Positions 1 to 5,743 of a stretch of DNA of 5,872 bases are shown here, piece after piece (the stretch's first letter is position 1; each line of letters opens with the position of its first letter). Both the position numbers and the translations under genes were made by a program. Location: positions 1 through 5,872 of the forward strand of contig JAISBG010000177.1 of assembly GCA_031266315.1 (NCBI GenBank). Direction: 5' to 3'. Below the pieces are notes generated by a model that was not told the origin of the DNA, ran no database searches, and saw nothing but the letters and a program-made list of their open reading frames with translations. This stretch comes from Planctomycetaceae bacterium. GTDB lineage: Bacteria > Planctomycetota > Planctomycetia > Pirellulales > Thermoguttaceae.

Positions 1-1360
1 CAACACTTGGAACTTCGATTTGCCGCCGTGTGATTTGAACTTCTCTTGCCGGTTTCAGACCCGATTTGACCATCAACCGAGCAACCGTTCCTTCCGAACC
101 TTGTAACAAATCGGCTGCACTGTCGGTATCGCGTCCTTTTGTCGAAATTCCGTCAACAGATAAAATCCGATCACCGTCTTTGAGACCATTTTCCTGAGCC
201 GGACTGCCTTGAATAACCCGAACAATTAACAACGATTCTCTATCCGAACGGAGTTCCACTCCAAGACCGACAAGATTACCGGAAATCAGCGAAAACTGAT
301 CATTCAACTGATTCGGTGTTAAATACGCAGTGTAACGATCCAACGAATTGACAATACCGCAAATAAATTCCATCAGTATAATTGTTGGACTCATTCCGAT
401 TTGCTGTTGCGCCATTTCCGCCAACCGCAAAATACCGTTTTTCAAATCGTCTCTGTTACGAATAATCCAGCCGTCGGCGGTTTTCTGCATCGTTTCGGAA
501 AAAGCATCAATTTTTTCCGGTTCGGCTTTCAGGTTGGCGCGTGTACGAAAACCGGAATCGGATAAGGCAATGTTTATATTCTGAATTCCATGCCGGAATA
601 AATGATCCCAATTCGGTACGTCCACATAATCCTTTTGAATTCGCGATACGATTTCCTCATAAAAATTCAACGTGTCAATAAATCCCGACTTATAAATAAT
701 GTCGAGATAACTTGAATCGTGAAACCGGCGACCAACATCATAATGAAACCGCGCTATCCGATAACGATCCATCAATTTATTATCGTTCCGATAAATCTGT
801 AACGCCGTTTCGTAATGACTCAGAACATCCATCCAACGGGCTTCGGTTTCCAATTCGGTTCCGTGTTGCAAAACAAGATCGAGTTCTTCCTGTGAAGCCG
901 GCGGCGGTAACTCCATTCTCAATGAGTTGGAATTTAACGGATTGGAATAAGCGTTGCCGTCAAAGCGTTCCGGCAAAATATTGTTATCATTCGCCCTAAT
1001 CTTCTGCGGAACAACAGACCGCTGAACATTCAAAGCACGAGGCGGATTCAGCGTTTCCGTCTTAGGGGGCTGAACAAACGGAGAAGAAATCGTACCGGTT
1101 CGCCGTAATTTCGCCGAAATAGAATCCGTCGGAAAATTCTCGGAAACAGGGAATAGAATTTTCGAATCAGGATTCAAAAAAGGAGTGTCGGAATGGGCTT
1201 CGTTTGTGGTCGAAAGAACTGGCGGAACAAAACGGATACCCGATTGCTCCGAAACCTGAGCCCAAAGTGCTGGACATTGAATAAGGAAAATAATTCCGGC
1301 AATCAAACCGAAAAACGATGAAACGTTTATAATCTGGTAAAAATATAAGGGACGACTCAT
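1..1360 (-). CDS. Exported S41 (C-terminal processing) peptidase, C-terminus cut by window edge
   Basis: The 453 residues visible are the N-terminal part of a carboxyl-terminal processing peptidase (CtpA/Prc type), a Ser/Lys protease that acts outside the cytoplasm on unfolded or tagged C-termini. A hydrophobic stretch at about residues 13-34 ending in LWA looks like a signal peptide. Residues 35-150 are polar and proline-rich without a recognised domain. Residues 157-190 resemble a TPR-type helix pair (GTELETEARW, then SHYETAL). Residues 218-275 match the region preceding the PDZ domain in this family (YEEIVSRIQKDYVD). SLDRYTAYLTP (339-349) and GNLVGLGVELR (361-371) are typical S41 landmarks, and a PDZ domain runs from about 361 to 447 (GSPAQENGLKDGDRILSVDG). 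The catalytic Ser and Lys would lie beyond position 1, so activity cannot be judged. The ATG at 1360 is the first start after an in-frame TGA five codons upstream; no Shine-Dalgarno is visible. Family call is firm; substrate unknown. Confidence 0.88.
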   Translation of the reverse strand, partial: MSRPLYFYQIINVSSFFGLIAGIIFLIQCPALWAQVSEQSGIRFVPPVLSTTNEAHSDTPFLNPDSKILFPVSENFPTDSISAKLRRTGTISSPFVQPPKTETLNPPRALNVQRSVVPQKIRANDNNILPERFDGNAYSNPLNSNSLRMELPPPASQEELDLVLQHGTELETEARWMDVLSHYETALQIYRNDNKLMDRYRIARFHYDVGRRFHDSSYLDIIYKSGFIDTLNFYEEIVSRIQKDYVDVPNWDHLFRHGIQNINIALSDSGFRTRANLKAEPEKIDAFSETMQKTADGWIIRNRDDLKNGILRLAEMAQQQIGMSPTIILMEFICGIVNSLDRYTAYLTPNQLNDQFSLISGNLVGLGVELRSDRESLLIVRVIQGSPAQENGLKDGDRILSVDGISTKGRDTDSAADLLQGSEGTVARLMVKSGLKPAREVQITRRQIEVPSV

Positions 1361-1400
1361 AATTGTTTTGATTCAAGGGGGATTGTGGGGGAATCGAAAT

Positions 1401-1428
1401 AGTGTATCCAGAGATCCTTCCCTGTCAA
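1401..1428 (-). promoter_or_regulatory. Sigma70-like promoter for the S41 peptidase gene
   Basis: On the minus strand a perfect -35 box TTGACA (1428-1423) is followed after 16 bases by TACACT (1406-1401, 4 of 6 matches to TATAAT). The inferred start of transcription lies about 35 bases before the ATG at 1360. Position and direction fit the peptidase gene. This is a motif match only. Confidence 0.5.
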
Positions 1429-1452
1429 AAAACGGCAACGTCCCAGTGCCGT
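1423..1452 (-). terminator. Terminator-like hairpin with T-tract just upstream of the S41 promoter
   Basis: On the minus strand ACGGCA (1452-1447) pairs perfectly with TGCCGT (1437-1432) around a 9-base loop and is followed at once by six T residues (1432-1427). The last two T's belong to the TTGACA -35 box. It has the form of an intrinsic terminator, although the stem is only 6 bp. No minus-strand gene is seen to its right that it would terminate, so it may instead insulate the promoter from read-through or be a regulator site. Confidence 0.4.
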
Positions 1453-1643
1453 AGGTAGTCAATTAGGTAAAATGACTTTCCGTTCAAAGATTATAACCCA
1501 TAAAACATTCCAACGCAAACTTTTTGCTCAAAATAGTTCTTACTATATTTTATTCAATCCATACAATACGAAGAAAAATACCGATTGTTTTGAATAGTCT
1601 TGAAAAAACATTAAGTTACCAACCAATTATTTTCGAAAATTGG

Positions 1644-1743
1644 GAAAATATTTCAGTGAAATCTTCGTTAAAAGTTGATCAATATAAGATTGACAACCTT
1701 TCGCTGAAAAACTTTCATCTATGGTTGCGTTAGCGACAGCCGA
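1644..1743 (+). repeat. Two-hairpin repeat, copy 1 (degenerate)
   Basis: The first 29 bases (from AAAATATTTCAGTGAAATC) match the start of copy 4 at 5744 with two differences. The core ACAACCTTTCGCTGAAA (1693-1709) is shared with copies 2 and 4. Beyond it the copy decays: the right arm of hairpin 1 is lost (AAACTTTC in place of AAAGGTCGC), and hairpin 2 survives only as GCGTTAGCGACAGCCGAC. It looks like an old, mutated member of the family. Confidence 0.6.
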
Positions 1744-1767
1744 CCTTTACCTCTGACACGCGAACAT

Positions 1768-1810
1768 AAAAGGTAGGCAATCTCTTCAGCAAAAGAATCG
1801 CCTACCTTTT
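1768..1810. repeat. Long hairpin with AAAAGGTAGGC arms
   Basis: AAAAGGTAGGC (1768-1778) and GCCTACCTTTT (1800-1810) are perfect 11-base inverted arms. An inner TCTT/AAGA pairing (1783-1786 with 1793-1796) lengthens the stem and leaves a 6-base loop. The 3' arm ends in TTTTT, so on the plus strand it could work as an intrinsic terminator, and the A-run of the other arm gives the same on the minus strand, though no gene ends close by. The AAGGTxGGC arm resembles the AAGGTGGGC block of the neighbouring repeats, so it may be a relative of that family. Confidence 0.55.
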
Positions 1811-1970
1811 TGCACACAAGACCTTAACAATTATTTTACCGGTTTTTTAATGGTAATATTAAATATACGATGTTTCCTTTAACTTCGCAAATTAAACCGA
1901 AAGTGGACGGATTTTCAAAGTTCAAGAAGCGGCAAACGAAACTGTTACACCGTCAATTCTTGCCGAATAA

Positions 1971-2030
1971 GGTAGATAATGAAAAGGTGGGCGACCTTTC
2001 GCTGAAAGGTCGCGTCGGCGTTAGCCGACT
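1971..2030 (+). repeat. Two-hairpin repeat, copy 2 (intact)
   Basis: After a leader with AAAAGGTGGGC come two perfect back-to-back hairpins. Hairpin 1 pairs GCGACCTTT (1991-1999) with AAAGGTCGC (2005-2013) around CGCTG. Hairpin 2 pairs GTCGGC (2014-2019) with GCCGAC (2024-2029) around GTTA. No spacer separates the two stems. The same order recurs in copy 3 (reversed) and copy 4. The leader GGTAGATAATGAAAAGGTGG is related to the AGTAGGCAATCATAAGGTGG leader of copy 4. Confidence 0.8.
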
Positions 2031-2036
2031 TTGCCC

Positions 2037-2070
2037 CTGTTTCCGGTTAGGTAACCGGATTCCGAAACAG
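2037..2070. repeat. Hairpin between repeat copies 2 and 3
   Basis: CCGGTTA (2043-2049) and TAACCGG (2052-2058) form a compact palindrome, nested inside CTGTTT (2037-2042) paired with AAACAG (2065-2070). It lies in the spacer between the inverted copies 2 and 3. No U-tract follows, so a terminator is unlikely. Function unknown. Confidence 0.55.
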
Positions 2071-2095
2071 TTGACAATAACGAATTGCGATCGTT

Positions 2096-2163
2096 AATCT
2101 AATTCACTGTCGGCTAACGCCGACGCGATGTTTTAGCAAAACATCGCCCACCTGATGATTGCC
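2096..2163 (-). repeat. Two-hairpin repeat, copy 3 (inverted, compensated stem)
   Basis: Read on the minus strand, the leader GGCAATCATCAGGTGGGC is followed by hairpin 1 (GCGATGTTTT, loop GCT, AAAACATCGC; 2147-2125) and hairpin 2 (GTCGGC, loop GTTA, GCCGAC; 2124-2109). Hairpin 1 differs from copy 2 on both arms (GATG/CATC in place of GACC/GGTC) yet pairs perfectly over 10 bp. The downstream flank GTGAATTAGATT (2107-2096) is identical to the flank after copy 4, which sets the element boundary beyond the hairpins. Confidence 0.8.
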
Positions 2164-2242
2164 GATGAAATATTACCTATTATTTTACGATTCCGGTGGA
2201 AAACACCTAATCCGGTAGAATCAGAAAAATTTTGTGAGATGA

Positions 2243-2270
2243 TTGAATTTCGATTCCGTTTGGCTATGCT
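2243..2270 (+). promoter_or_regulatory. Possible sigma70-like promoter for the retropepsin gene
   Basis: TTGAAT (2243-2248) and TATGCT (2265-2270) are 16 bases apart, each matching the consensus hexamers at 4 of 6 positions. The predicted transcript would start about 40 bases before the ATG at 2316. Moderate motif match in AT-rich DNA, so it could be chance. Confidence 0.35.
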
Positions 2271-2315
2271 ATTGTTTATCGTTGTTTAATCATTTACCCC
2301 AAAAAGGAGATTACG

Positions 2316-2735
2316 ATGGGATTTACTTATGCTGATATTACATTGGTCAATGCAATTGACATGGGAAATGCGGATCAGGGATTGATACCGCAGGAATCTG
2401 TTCGGATGATTGATATCCGTGCACTTGTTGATTCCGGTGCAATGTCACTTGTTATTGGCAAAAAAATCAAAGAACAACTTGGGCTTCGAGTTTTACGAAC
2501 AACAGACGGCGAACTCGCAGACGGTTCCAGTGCCAACTGCGAAGTTGTGGGACCGGTTGAAGTTCGTTTCAAAAATCGCGCGACAACTTGCGACGCCTTC
2601 GTTCTCGCTAATGCAAACGAAGTTTTATTGGGTGTGATTCCAATTGAAGGAATGGATGTGATTATTGATCCGATTAAAGAAGAACTCGCTCTGCCGCCGG
2701 ATCGTCCCAATATGGCACGTTACTATATTAAATAA
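2316..2735 (+). CDS. Small retropepsin-like (clan AA) aspartic protease
   Basis: This 139-residue protein has the layout of a stand-alone bacterial retroviral-type aspartic protease. The catalytic triplet is D39-S40-G41 followed by Ala, in RALVDSGAMSLVI (DSG replaces the commoner DTG, which is tolerated in the clan). ELADGS (66-71) occupies the flap position. EVLLGVIPIEGMDVIIDP (102-119) is the conserved LLG-x-x-x-hE-x-x-x-hhID block of the family. Members of this fold work as dimers because each chain gives one catalytic Asp. There is no signal peptide or membrane segment, so it is probably cytoplasmic. The start is well supported: AAGGAG (2304-2309) lies 6 bases before the ATG. The nearest downstream gene is a Nudix hydrolase 86 bases away on the same strand. 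The substrate of these proteins is generally unknown. A non-proteolytic role is possible. Confidence 0.82.
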   Translation: MGFTYADITLVNAIDMGNADQGLIPQESVRMIDIRALVDSGAMSLVIGKKIKEQLGLRVLRTTDGELADGSSANCEVVGPVEVRFKNRATTCDAFVLANANEVLLGVIPIEGMDVIIDPIKEELALPPDRPNMARYYIK

Positions 2736-2739
2736 AACA

Positions 2740-2777
2740 AACAGTTACACGAAACCTAAAACAGTTACACCGAAACC
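2740..2777 (+). repeat. Short tandem direct repeat between the protease and Nudix genes
   Basis: AACAGTTACACGAAACC (2740-2756) is repeated as AACAGTTACACCGAAACC (2760-2777), differing by one inserted C. A related CTGTTACACCG occurs at 1942-1952. It starts five bases after the protease stop codon. It may be a binding site or simply slippage; nothing distinguishes these. Confidence 0.5.
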
Positions 2778-2821
2778 GCCGAATTGTTACGGGAATTTAT
2801 TTAACGGAGATTACTGCACAC

Positions 2822-3436
2822 ATGGAAGAACAGGTATTAGTTGTTCCGACAACATTATTTCATGAGATTGGGTATTTTCAAGGGTTTTGCCGCGATGCGG
2901 AACGTTATCGACGTGTTTTACTTGCGCCGGAAAACGTTTTGTTTCAACCGCGAAGTGAAGCCGAAAAAAATCCGAATTTCAAACAACTTATTCCGTATAT
3001 AATTTTTTGTCATACCGGTTCCGATGGTATTGTCCGGTTGTTTCAATATGTTCGCGGTAAGGGAATGGGGGAAAGCCGACTCCATAGTAAACGCAGTATC
3101 GGTGTCGGAGGACATCTTTCGTCCGATGACTGTAACGAATCTGTTTTGAACCATGATGTTTACCGTGAAGGAATGTTACGGGAATTACGGGAGGAAGTTG
3201 TTCTTGGTTCGGAGTTTACGGAACATTGTGTCGGTCTCATTAACGATGACGAAAGCGAAGTCGGACGGGTTCATCTCGGAATTGTTCACCGTTTTGACCT
3301 GACGGAACCAAACGTTACATCAAACGAACCGGATTTAATTGAATCCGGTTTTGTACCGGTTAGCGAAATGTTGCAGGATCTTTCGGCTTTCGAATCGTGG
3401 TCGTCCATCTGTATCAAAGCCTTGTACGGAAAATAA
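2822..3436 (+). CDS. Nudix hydrolase, predicted phosphoesterase (COG4112-like)
   Basis: Nudix enzymes hydrolyse nucleoside diphosphates linked to another group, using metal bound by the Nudix-box glutamates. In this 204-residue protein the box is at SIGVGGHL (92-99) and YREGMLRELREEVVL (114-128), with E121, E124 and E125 as the metal-binding candidates. The segment between the glycines and the helix is about ten residues longer than the canonical GX5E spacing, and the late Gly of the box is Val127. The N-terminal MEEQVLVVP start, the RSEAEKNPNFKQLIPYIIF block (44-62) and total length fit what I recall of the COG4112 MutT-like predicted phosphoesterases; the actual substrate is not known. No signal peptide, so cytoplasmic. 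GGAG (2806-2809) lies 12 bases from the ATG, a long spacing. It may share a transcript with the upstream retropepsin gene, since no terminator is visible between them. Confidence 0.8.
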   Translation: MEEQVLVVPTTLFHEIGYFQGFCRDAERYRRVLLAPENVLFQPRSEAEKNPNFKQLIPYIIFCHTGSDGIVRLFQYVRGKGMGESRLHSKRSIGVGGHLSSDDCNESVLNHDVYREGMLRELREEVVLGSEFTEHCVGLINDDESEVGRVHLGIVHRFDLTEPNVTSNEPDLIESGFVPVSEMLQDLSAFESWSSICIKALYGK

Positions 3437-3459
3437 CAATATTACCTTTCGGCTGGAGT

Positions 3460-3548
3460 CCTATTGAACACGGAAAGCACGAAAGACACGAAATGTAGTT
3501 CTTATCCTTTTTTCGTGTTTTTTTGTGTTTCGTGTTCAAGAAAATAGG
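3460..3548. repeat. Long imperfect inverted repeat of CACGAAA-type units
   Basis: The left arm (3464-3493) consists of three 9-base units: CACGGAAAG, CACGAAAGA and CACGAAATG. It pairs with the right arm (3511-3539), which carries TTTCGTG and ends CGTGTTCAA, giving a stem of nearly 30 bp with a few bulges and a 17-base loop. CCTA (3460-3463) and TAGG (3545-3548) extend it past a five-base bulge. It lies between the Nudix and oxidoreductase genes and could end transcription or be a mobile/repetitive palindrome. It lacks a clean T-tract after the stem. Confidence 0.7.
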
Positions 3549-3551
3549 GCG

Positions 3552-3594
3552 GTAGGATTTATTCCTGTAATCTTAGAAAAACTTGCAATCCTAC
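3552..3594. repeat. Hairpin-forming inverted repeat GTAGGATT / AATCCTAC
   Basis: GTAGGATT (3552-3559) and AATCCTAC (3587-3594) are perfect 8-base arms with a 27-base AT-rich loop. It follows directly on the large inverted repeat and precedes the oxidoreductase leader. It might be an operator-like dyad or part of a composite palindromic element. Positions 3595-3661 hold no clear promoter. Confidence 0.4.
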
Positions 3595-3676
3595 TGGACG
3601 GGAACAAGGGACTGTGTTAAACTGATTCTGTTTCTGTTTAATTTTTGTTTCCATTTTTTGTAAAGGAACTCAGTTT

Positions 3677-5125
3677 ATGTCCACAACTTCACGCCGTGAT
3701 TTTTTGAAACAGTCCACTCTTGGTCTTGCCGGAGTTGGAATCACCCCTTATTTTTTGTCCAGCGCCCAACCGTTGCAAGCGCAGTCTCCAAGTGACCGGC
3801 TTCGTATGGGTTGTATTGGTGTCGGGGATATGGGCAAAGGAGACGCAAGCGGTTTCAATGGTCTTGTTGATATTGTTGCCGTTTGCGATGTCGATGCCAA
3901 ACATCTTGAAGAAGCACAAAATCATCCGAATATCGGCAAAAAAGATGCCGACGGTAAAAAAATTAACCCCGAAGGTTACAAAGATTACCGGAAAATTCTT
4001 GAACGGAATGATATTGACGTGGTGTCTGTTGTAACAGTCGATCACTGGCACACGAAAATTGCCATCGAAGCACTCATGGCTGGCAAACACGTTTTCTGCC
4101 AAAAACCGTTGACGTTGACGGTTGAAGAAAACCAACTCATTCGTGCCGCCGCCAAGAAATACGGCAAAGTGTTTCAGGTGGGAACTCAGCAGCGAAGCGA
4201 AAAAGAACGCTTTATGACCGCAATTCTTATGATACAAAAAGGTCTTTTAGGTAACATTAAAAAGATTGTCTGTGACATCGGCGGTTCGCCGGTTTGCAAT
4301 CCGATTCCCCAAGCGGAAATTCCAACCGAATTGGATTACGAAATGTGGTCGGGACAAGTTCAGGTCTATGATTACATCGCAACAACCGAGCGGGCAGGAA
4401 ATAAGAATTGGCCCAAAAACAGCCGAACACATTACGAATATCGTTGGTGGTACGAATATTCCGGCGGTAAATTCACCGACTGGGGCGCACATCATATTGA
4501 TATTGCACTTTGGGCAATTGATCAACTCGGTGAAGGTCAAGGACCGGTTCGTTTCAATCCGCTTCTCGCCGAACATCCTGTGCCGTTCAAAGACGGTTAT
4601 CCGACGGAAACAAATCGTTACAACGTGTCACACAAATTCGATATCGAATGTCAATTTGAAAACGGAATTGTGATGAATGTGGTTAGTAACAGCCCGGACG
4701 GTAACGGAATTGTGTTTGAAGGAACCAAAGGAAAAATTCATGTTAGTCGCGGGAGGATTAAAGGAAAACCGTTTGAAGAAATCGGCGGAAAACTCACCGA
4801 AAAAGGTGGTTCCGTTTCCTACAAGGATATGCCGGAACTCCAAAAAGTTTTGCCGGAAGAAGATTATGTAAAACTTTACAAAGGCAAACCGCATGAAGGA
4901 CACAAACAGAATTTTGTCCGTTGTATCCGTGAAGGCGGTTTACCGGTTTCCGATGTTTATTCGCATATTCAAGCGATGAACACGTGCCATCTTTGCGGTG
5001 TTGCGGCACGATTGGGCAGGGAAGTTCAATGGGATCCGAAAACCGAAAAAACCGGCGACGCCCAATCGCAATCCTTTCTCGCCAGAGAACAACGTAAAAG
5101 TTACGAAATTCCGCGAGTCTCGTAA
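3677..5125 (+). CDS. Tat-exported Gfo/Idh/MocA family oxidoreductase
   Basis: The 482-residue protein starts with a twin-arginine signal (S5-R6-R7-D8-F9-L10-K11, then a weakly hydrophobic stretch and a likely cleavage near LQA, 33-35), so it should be folded with its cofactor and exported by Tat. The Rossmann fold follows: GVGDMG (48-53) binds NAD(P), and CDVD (70-73) supplies the acidic residue after the second strand. The family EKP motif appears as CQKP (141-144), keeping the lysine K143. FTDWGAHHIDIALWAI (266-281) is the substrate-side signature. The C-terminal WDPKTEKTGDAQSQSFLARE is typical of the planctomycete-expanded group, in which sugar or inositol-type substrates are presumed. AAAGGA (3662-3667) lies 9 bases before the ATG. 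The gene stands alone between two hairpin-rich gaps. The family is certain; the substrate cannot be read from sequence. Confidence 0.92.
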   Translation: MSTTSRRDFLKQSTLGLAGVGITPYFLSSAQPLQAQSPSDRLRMGCIGVGDMGKGDASGFNGLVDIVAVCDVDAKHLEEAQNHPNIGKKDADGKKINPEGYKDYRKILERNDIDVVSVVTVDHWHTKIAIEALMAGKHVFCQKPLTLTVEENQLIRAAAKKYGKVFQVGTQQRSEKERFMTAILMIQKGLLGNIKKIVCDIGGSPVCNPIPQAEIPTELDYEMWSGQVQVYDYIATTERAGNKNWPKNSRTHYEYRWWYEYSGGKFTDWGAHHIDIALWAIDQLGEGQGPVRFNPLLAEHPVPFKDGYPTETNRYNVSHKFDIECQFENGIVMNVVSNSPDGNGIVFEGTKGKIHVSRGRIKGKPFEEIGGKLTEKGGSVSYKDMPELQKVLPEEDYVKLYKGKPHEGHKQNFVRCIREGGLPVSDVYSHIQAMNTCHLCGVAARLGREVQWDPKTEKTGDAQSQSFLAREQRKSYEIPRVS

Positions 5126-5137
5126 CAATCAACTTGA

Positions 5138-5170
5138 ACTGGGGGGTGTGGTTCTAGCCAGCCCCCCAGT
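5138..5170 (+). terminator. Strong GC hairpin after the oxidoreductase gene
   Basis: ACTGGGGGG (5138-5146) pairs perfectly with CCCCCCAGT (5162-5170), and TGG/CCA (5149-5151 with 5158-5160) extends the stem inside. It starts 12 bases after the stop codon, the usual place for a terminator, but no T-tract follows. It could act as a Rho-assisted terminator or protect the 3' end of the mRNA. Confidence 0.55.
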
Positions 5171-5237
5171 ATGACTGCTGTTCCGTTTTCCGCATCAATC
5201 CGGTAAATCGTTGCAAAAAAATATTTATTGTTCACTA

Positions 5238-5696
5238 ATGATACCCGAAGTAATACTTTATACGGACGGCGCGTGCAGCGGCAATCCTGGTCCTGGTGGT
5301 TGGGGATTTATCCTTCGTCATCCGAAAAGCGGTAAGGAAATAGAACGTTCCGGCGGTGAAGCGGCAACAACAAATAATCGTATGGAAATGCTTGCGGTTA
5401 TTGAAGGTCTCAAAACGTTGACCAGACCGACCAGTGTTGAATTGATTAGCGATTCGAAATATGTTCTTCAGGGACTTGAAGAGTGGATGCCGCGTTGGAA
5501 AGCCAACGGCTGGAAACGTAAAACACGCGAACCGTCTTCCCCGCTCAAAAATATTGAACTTTGGCAGGAACTTGACCGCCTCCTCTCGCAACATCAAATC
5601 AAATTTACGCACGTTAAAGGTCATGCCGGTCATCCCGAAAATGAACGTTGCGATAAACTCGCCGCCAACGCCGCCAAACAATTTCGACATCGTTAA
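5238..5696 (+). CDS. rnhA: Ribonuclease HI
   Basis: RNase HI cuts the RNA strand of RNA-DNA hybrids, removing primers and R-loops in the cytoplasm. The 152-residue product matches the usual length (about 155). It has the two-metal catalytic set D10 (YTDGACSGNPG), E50 (NNRMEM), D72 (SDSKYV) and D139 (ENERCDKLA), plus the histidine H129 of KGHAGH. The basic protrusion is present (W83 to N105, with WKANGWKRK), as in the Escherichia coli enzyme and unlike forms that lack it. I chose the ATG at 5238, which places the first strand right after the start as in relatives. A TTG at 5211 would add nine residues of no recognised kind. Neither start has a clear Shine-Dalgarno. It is the last gene before the right-hand repeat and seems to be transcribed on its own, downstream of the GC hairpin. 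Confidence 0.95.
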   Translation: MIPEVILYTDGACSGNPGPGGWGFILRHPKSGKEIERSGGEAATTNNRMEMLAVIEGLKTLTRPTSVELISDSKYVLQGLEEWMPRWKANGWKRKTREPSSPLKNIELWQELDRLLSQHQIKFTHVKGHAGHPENERCDKLAANAAKQFRHR

Positions 5697-5743
5697 TTGT
5701 GAAGAAGGATCGCCAACCTGATTATTGATATAAATAAATAGGT

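Larger units (their letters stand above)
1361..2315. other. 955-base intergenic region, repeat-rich, no convincing protein gene
   Basis: This gap separates the divergently oriented S41 peptidase and retropepsin genes. The open frames inside it (1524-1733 and 1870-2097, plus strand) have no recognisable domain, and their only resemblance to each other (KIDNLSLKN and KVGDLSLKG) comes from the DNA repeat they both cross. Positions 1453-1643 hold nothing I can identify apart from AT-rich sequence. From 1644 to 2163 there are three copies of a two-hairpin repeat and two further hairpins, listed separately. Positions 2164-2242 contain only a weak imperfect palindrome (GATTCCGGTG near 2189). The retropepsin promoter and ribosome binding site close the region. 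Confidence 0.7.

Noticed and set aside
1..1360. Lipoprotein signal (LIQC, residues 26-29) in the S41 peptidase
   Set aside because: Gln directly before Cys does not fit a lipobox, so an ordinary signal peptide with cleavage after LWA is more likely.
1524..1733. Open frame of 69 codons on the plus strand
   Set aside because: No domain or ribosome binding site; its end reads through repeat copy 1, and the only similarity to another frame is repeat-derived.
1870..2097. Open frame of 75 codons on the plus strand
   Set aside because: The KVGDLSLKGRVGVSRL segment is simply repeat copy 2 translated, and the rest is low-complexity intergenic sequence. Similar peptides in databases would likely be translations of the same DNA repeat.
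1644..2163. Possible CRISPR array from several related palindromic repeats
   Set aside because: Copies are in both orientations, irregularly spaced, of differing length and not separated by uniform spacers; no cas gene is present.
3617..3642. TTAAAC and TTTAAT as a promoter for the oxidoreductase
   Set aside because: The spacing is only 14 bases and both boxes are weak, so it cannot be supported over chance in AT-rich DNA.
3689..4237. Minus-strand open frame of 182 codons opposite the oxidoreductase
   Set aside because: It lies opposite an unambiguous Gfo/Idh/MocA coding sequence and arises from codon bias; no domain is visible.
5211..5237. TTG start for RNase HI
   Set aside because: It adds nine residues not typical of the family and has no ribosome binding site; the ATG at 5238 gives the usual N-terminus.
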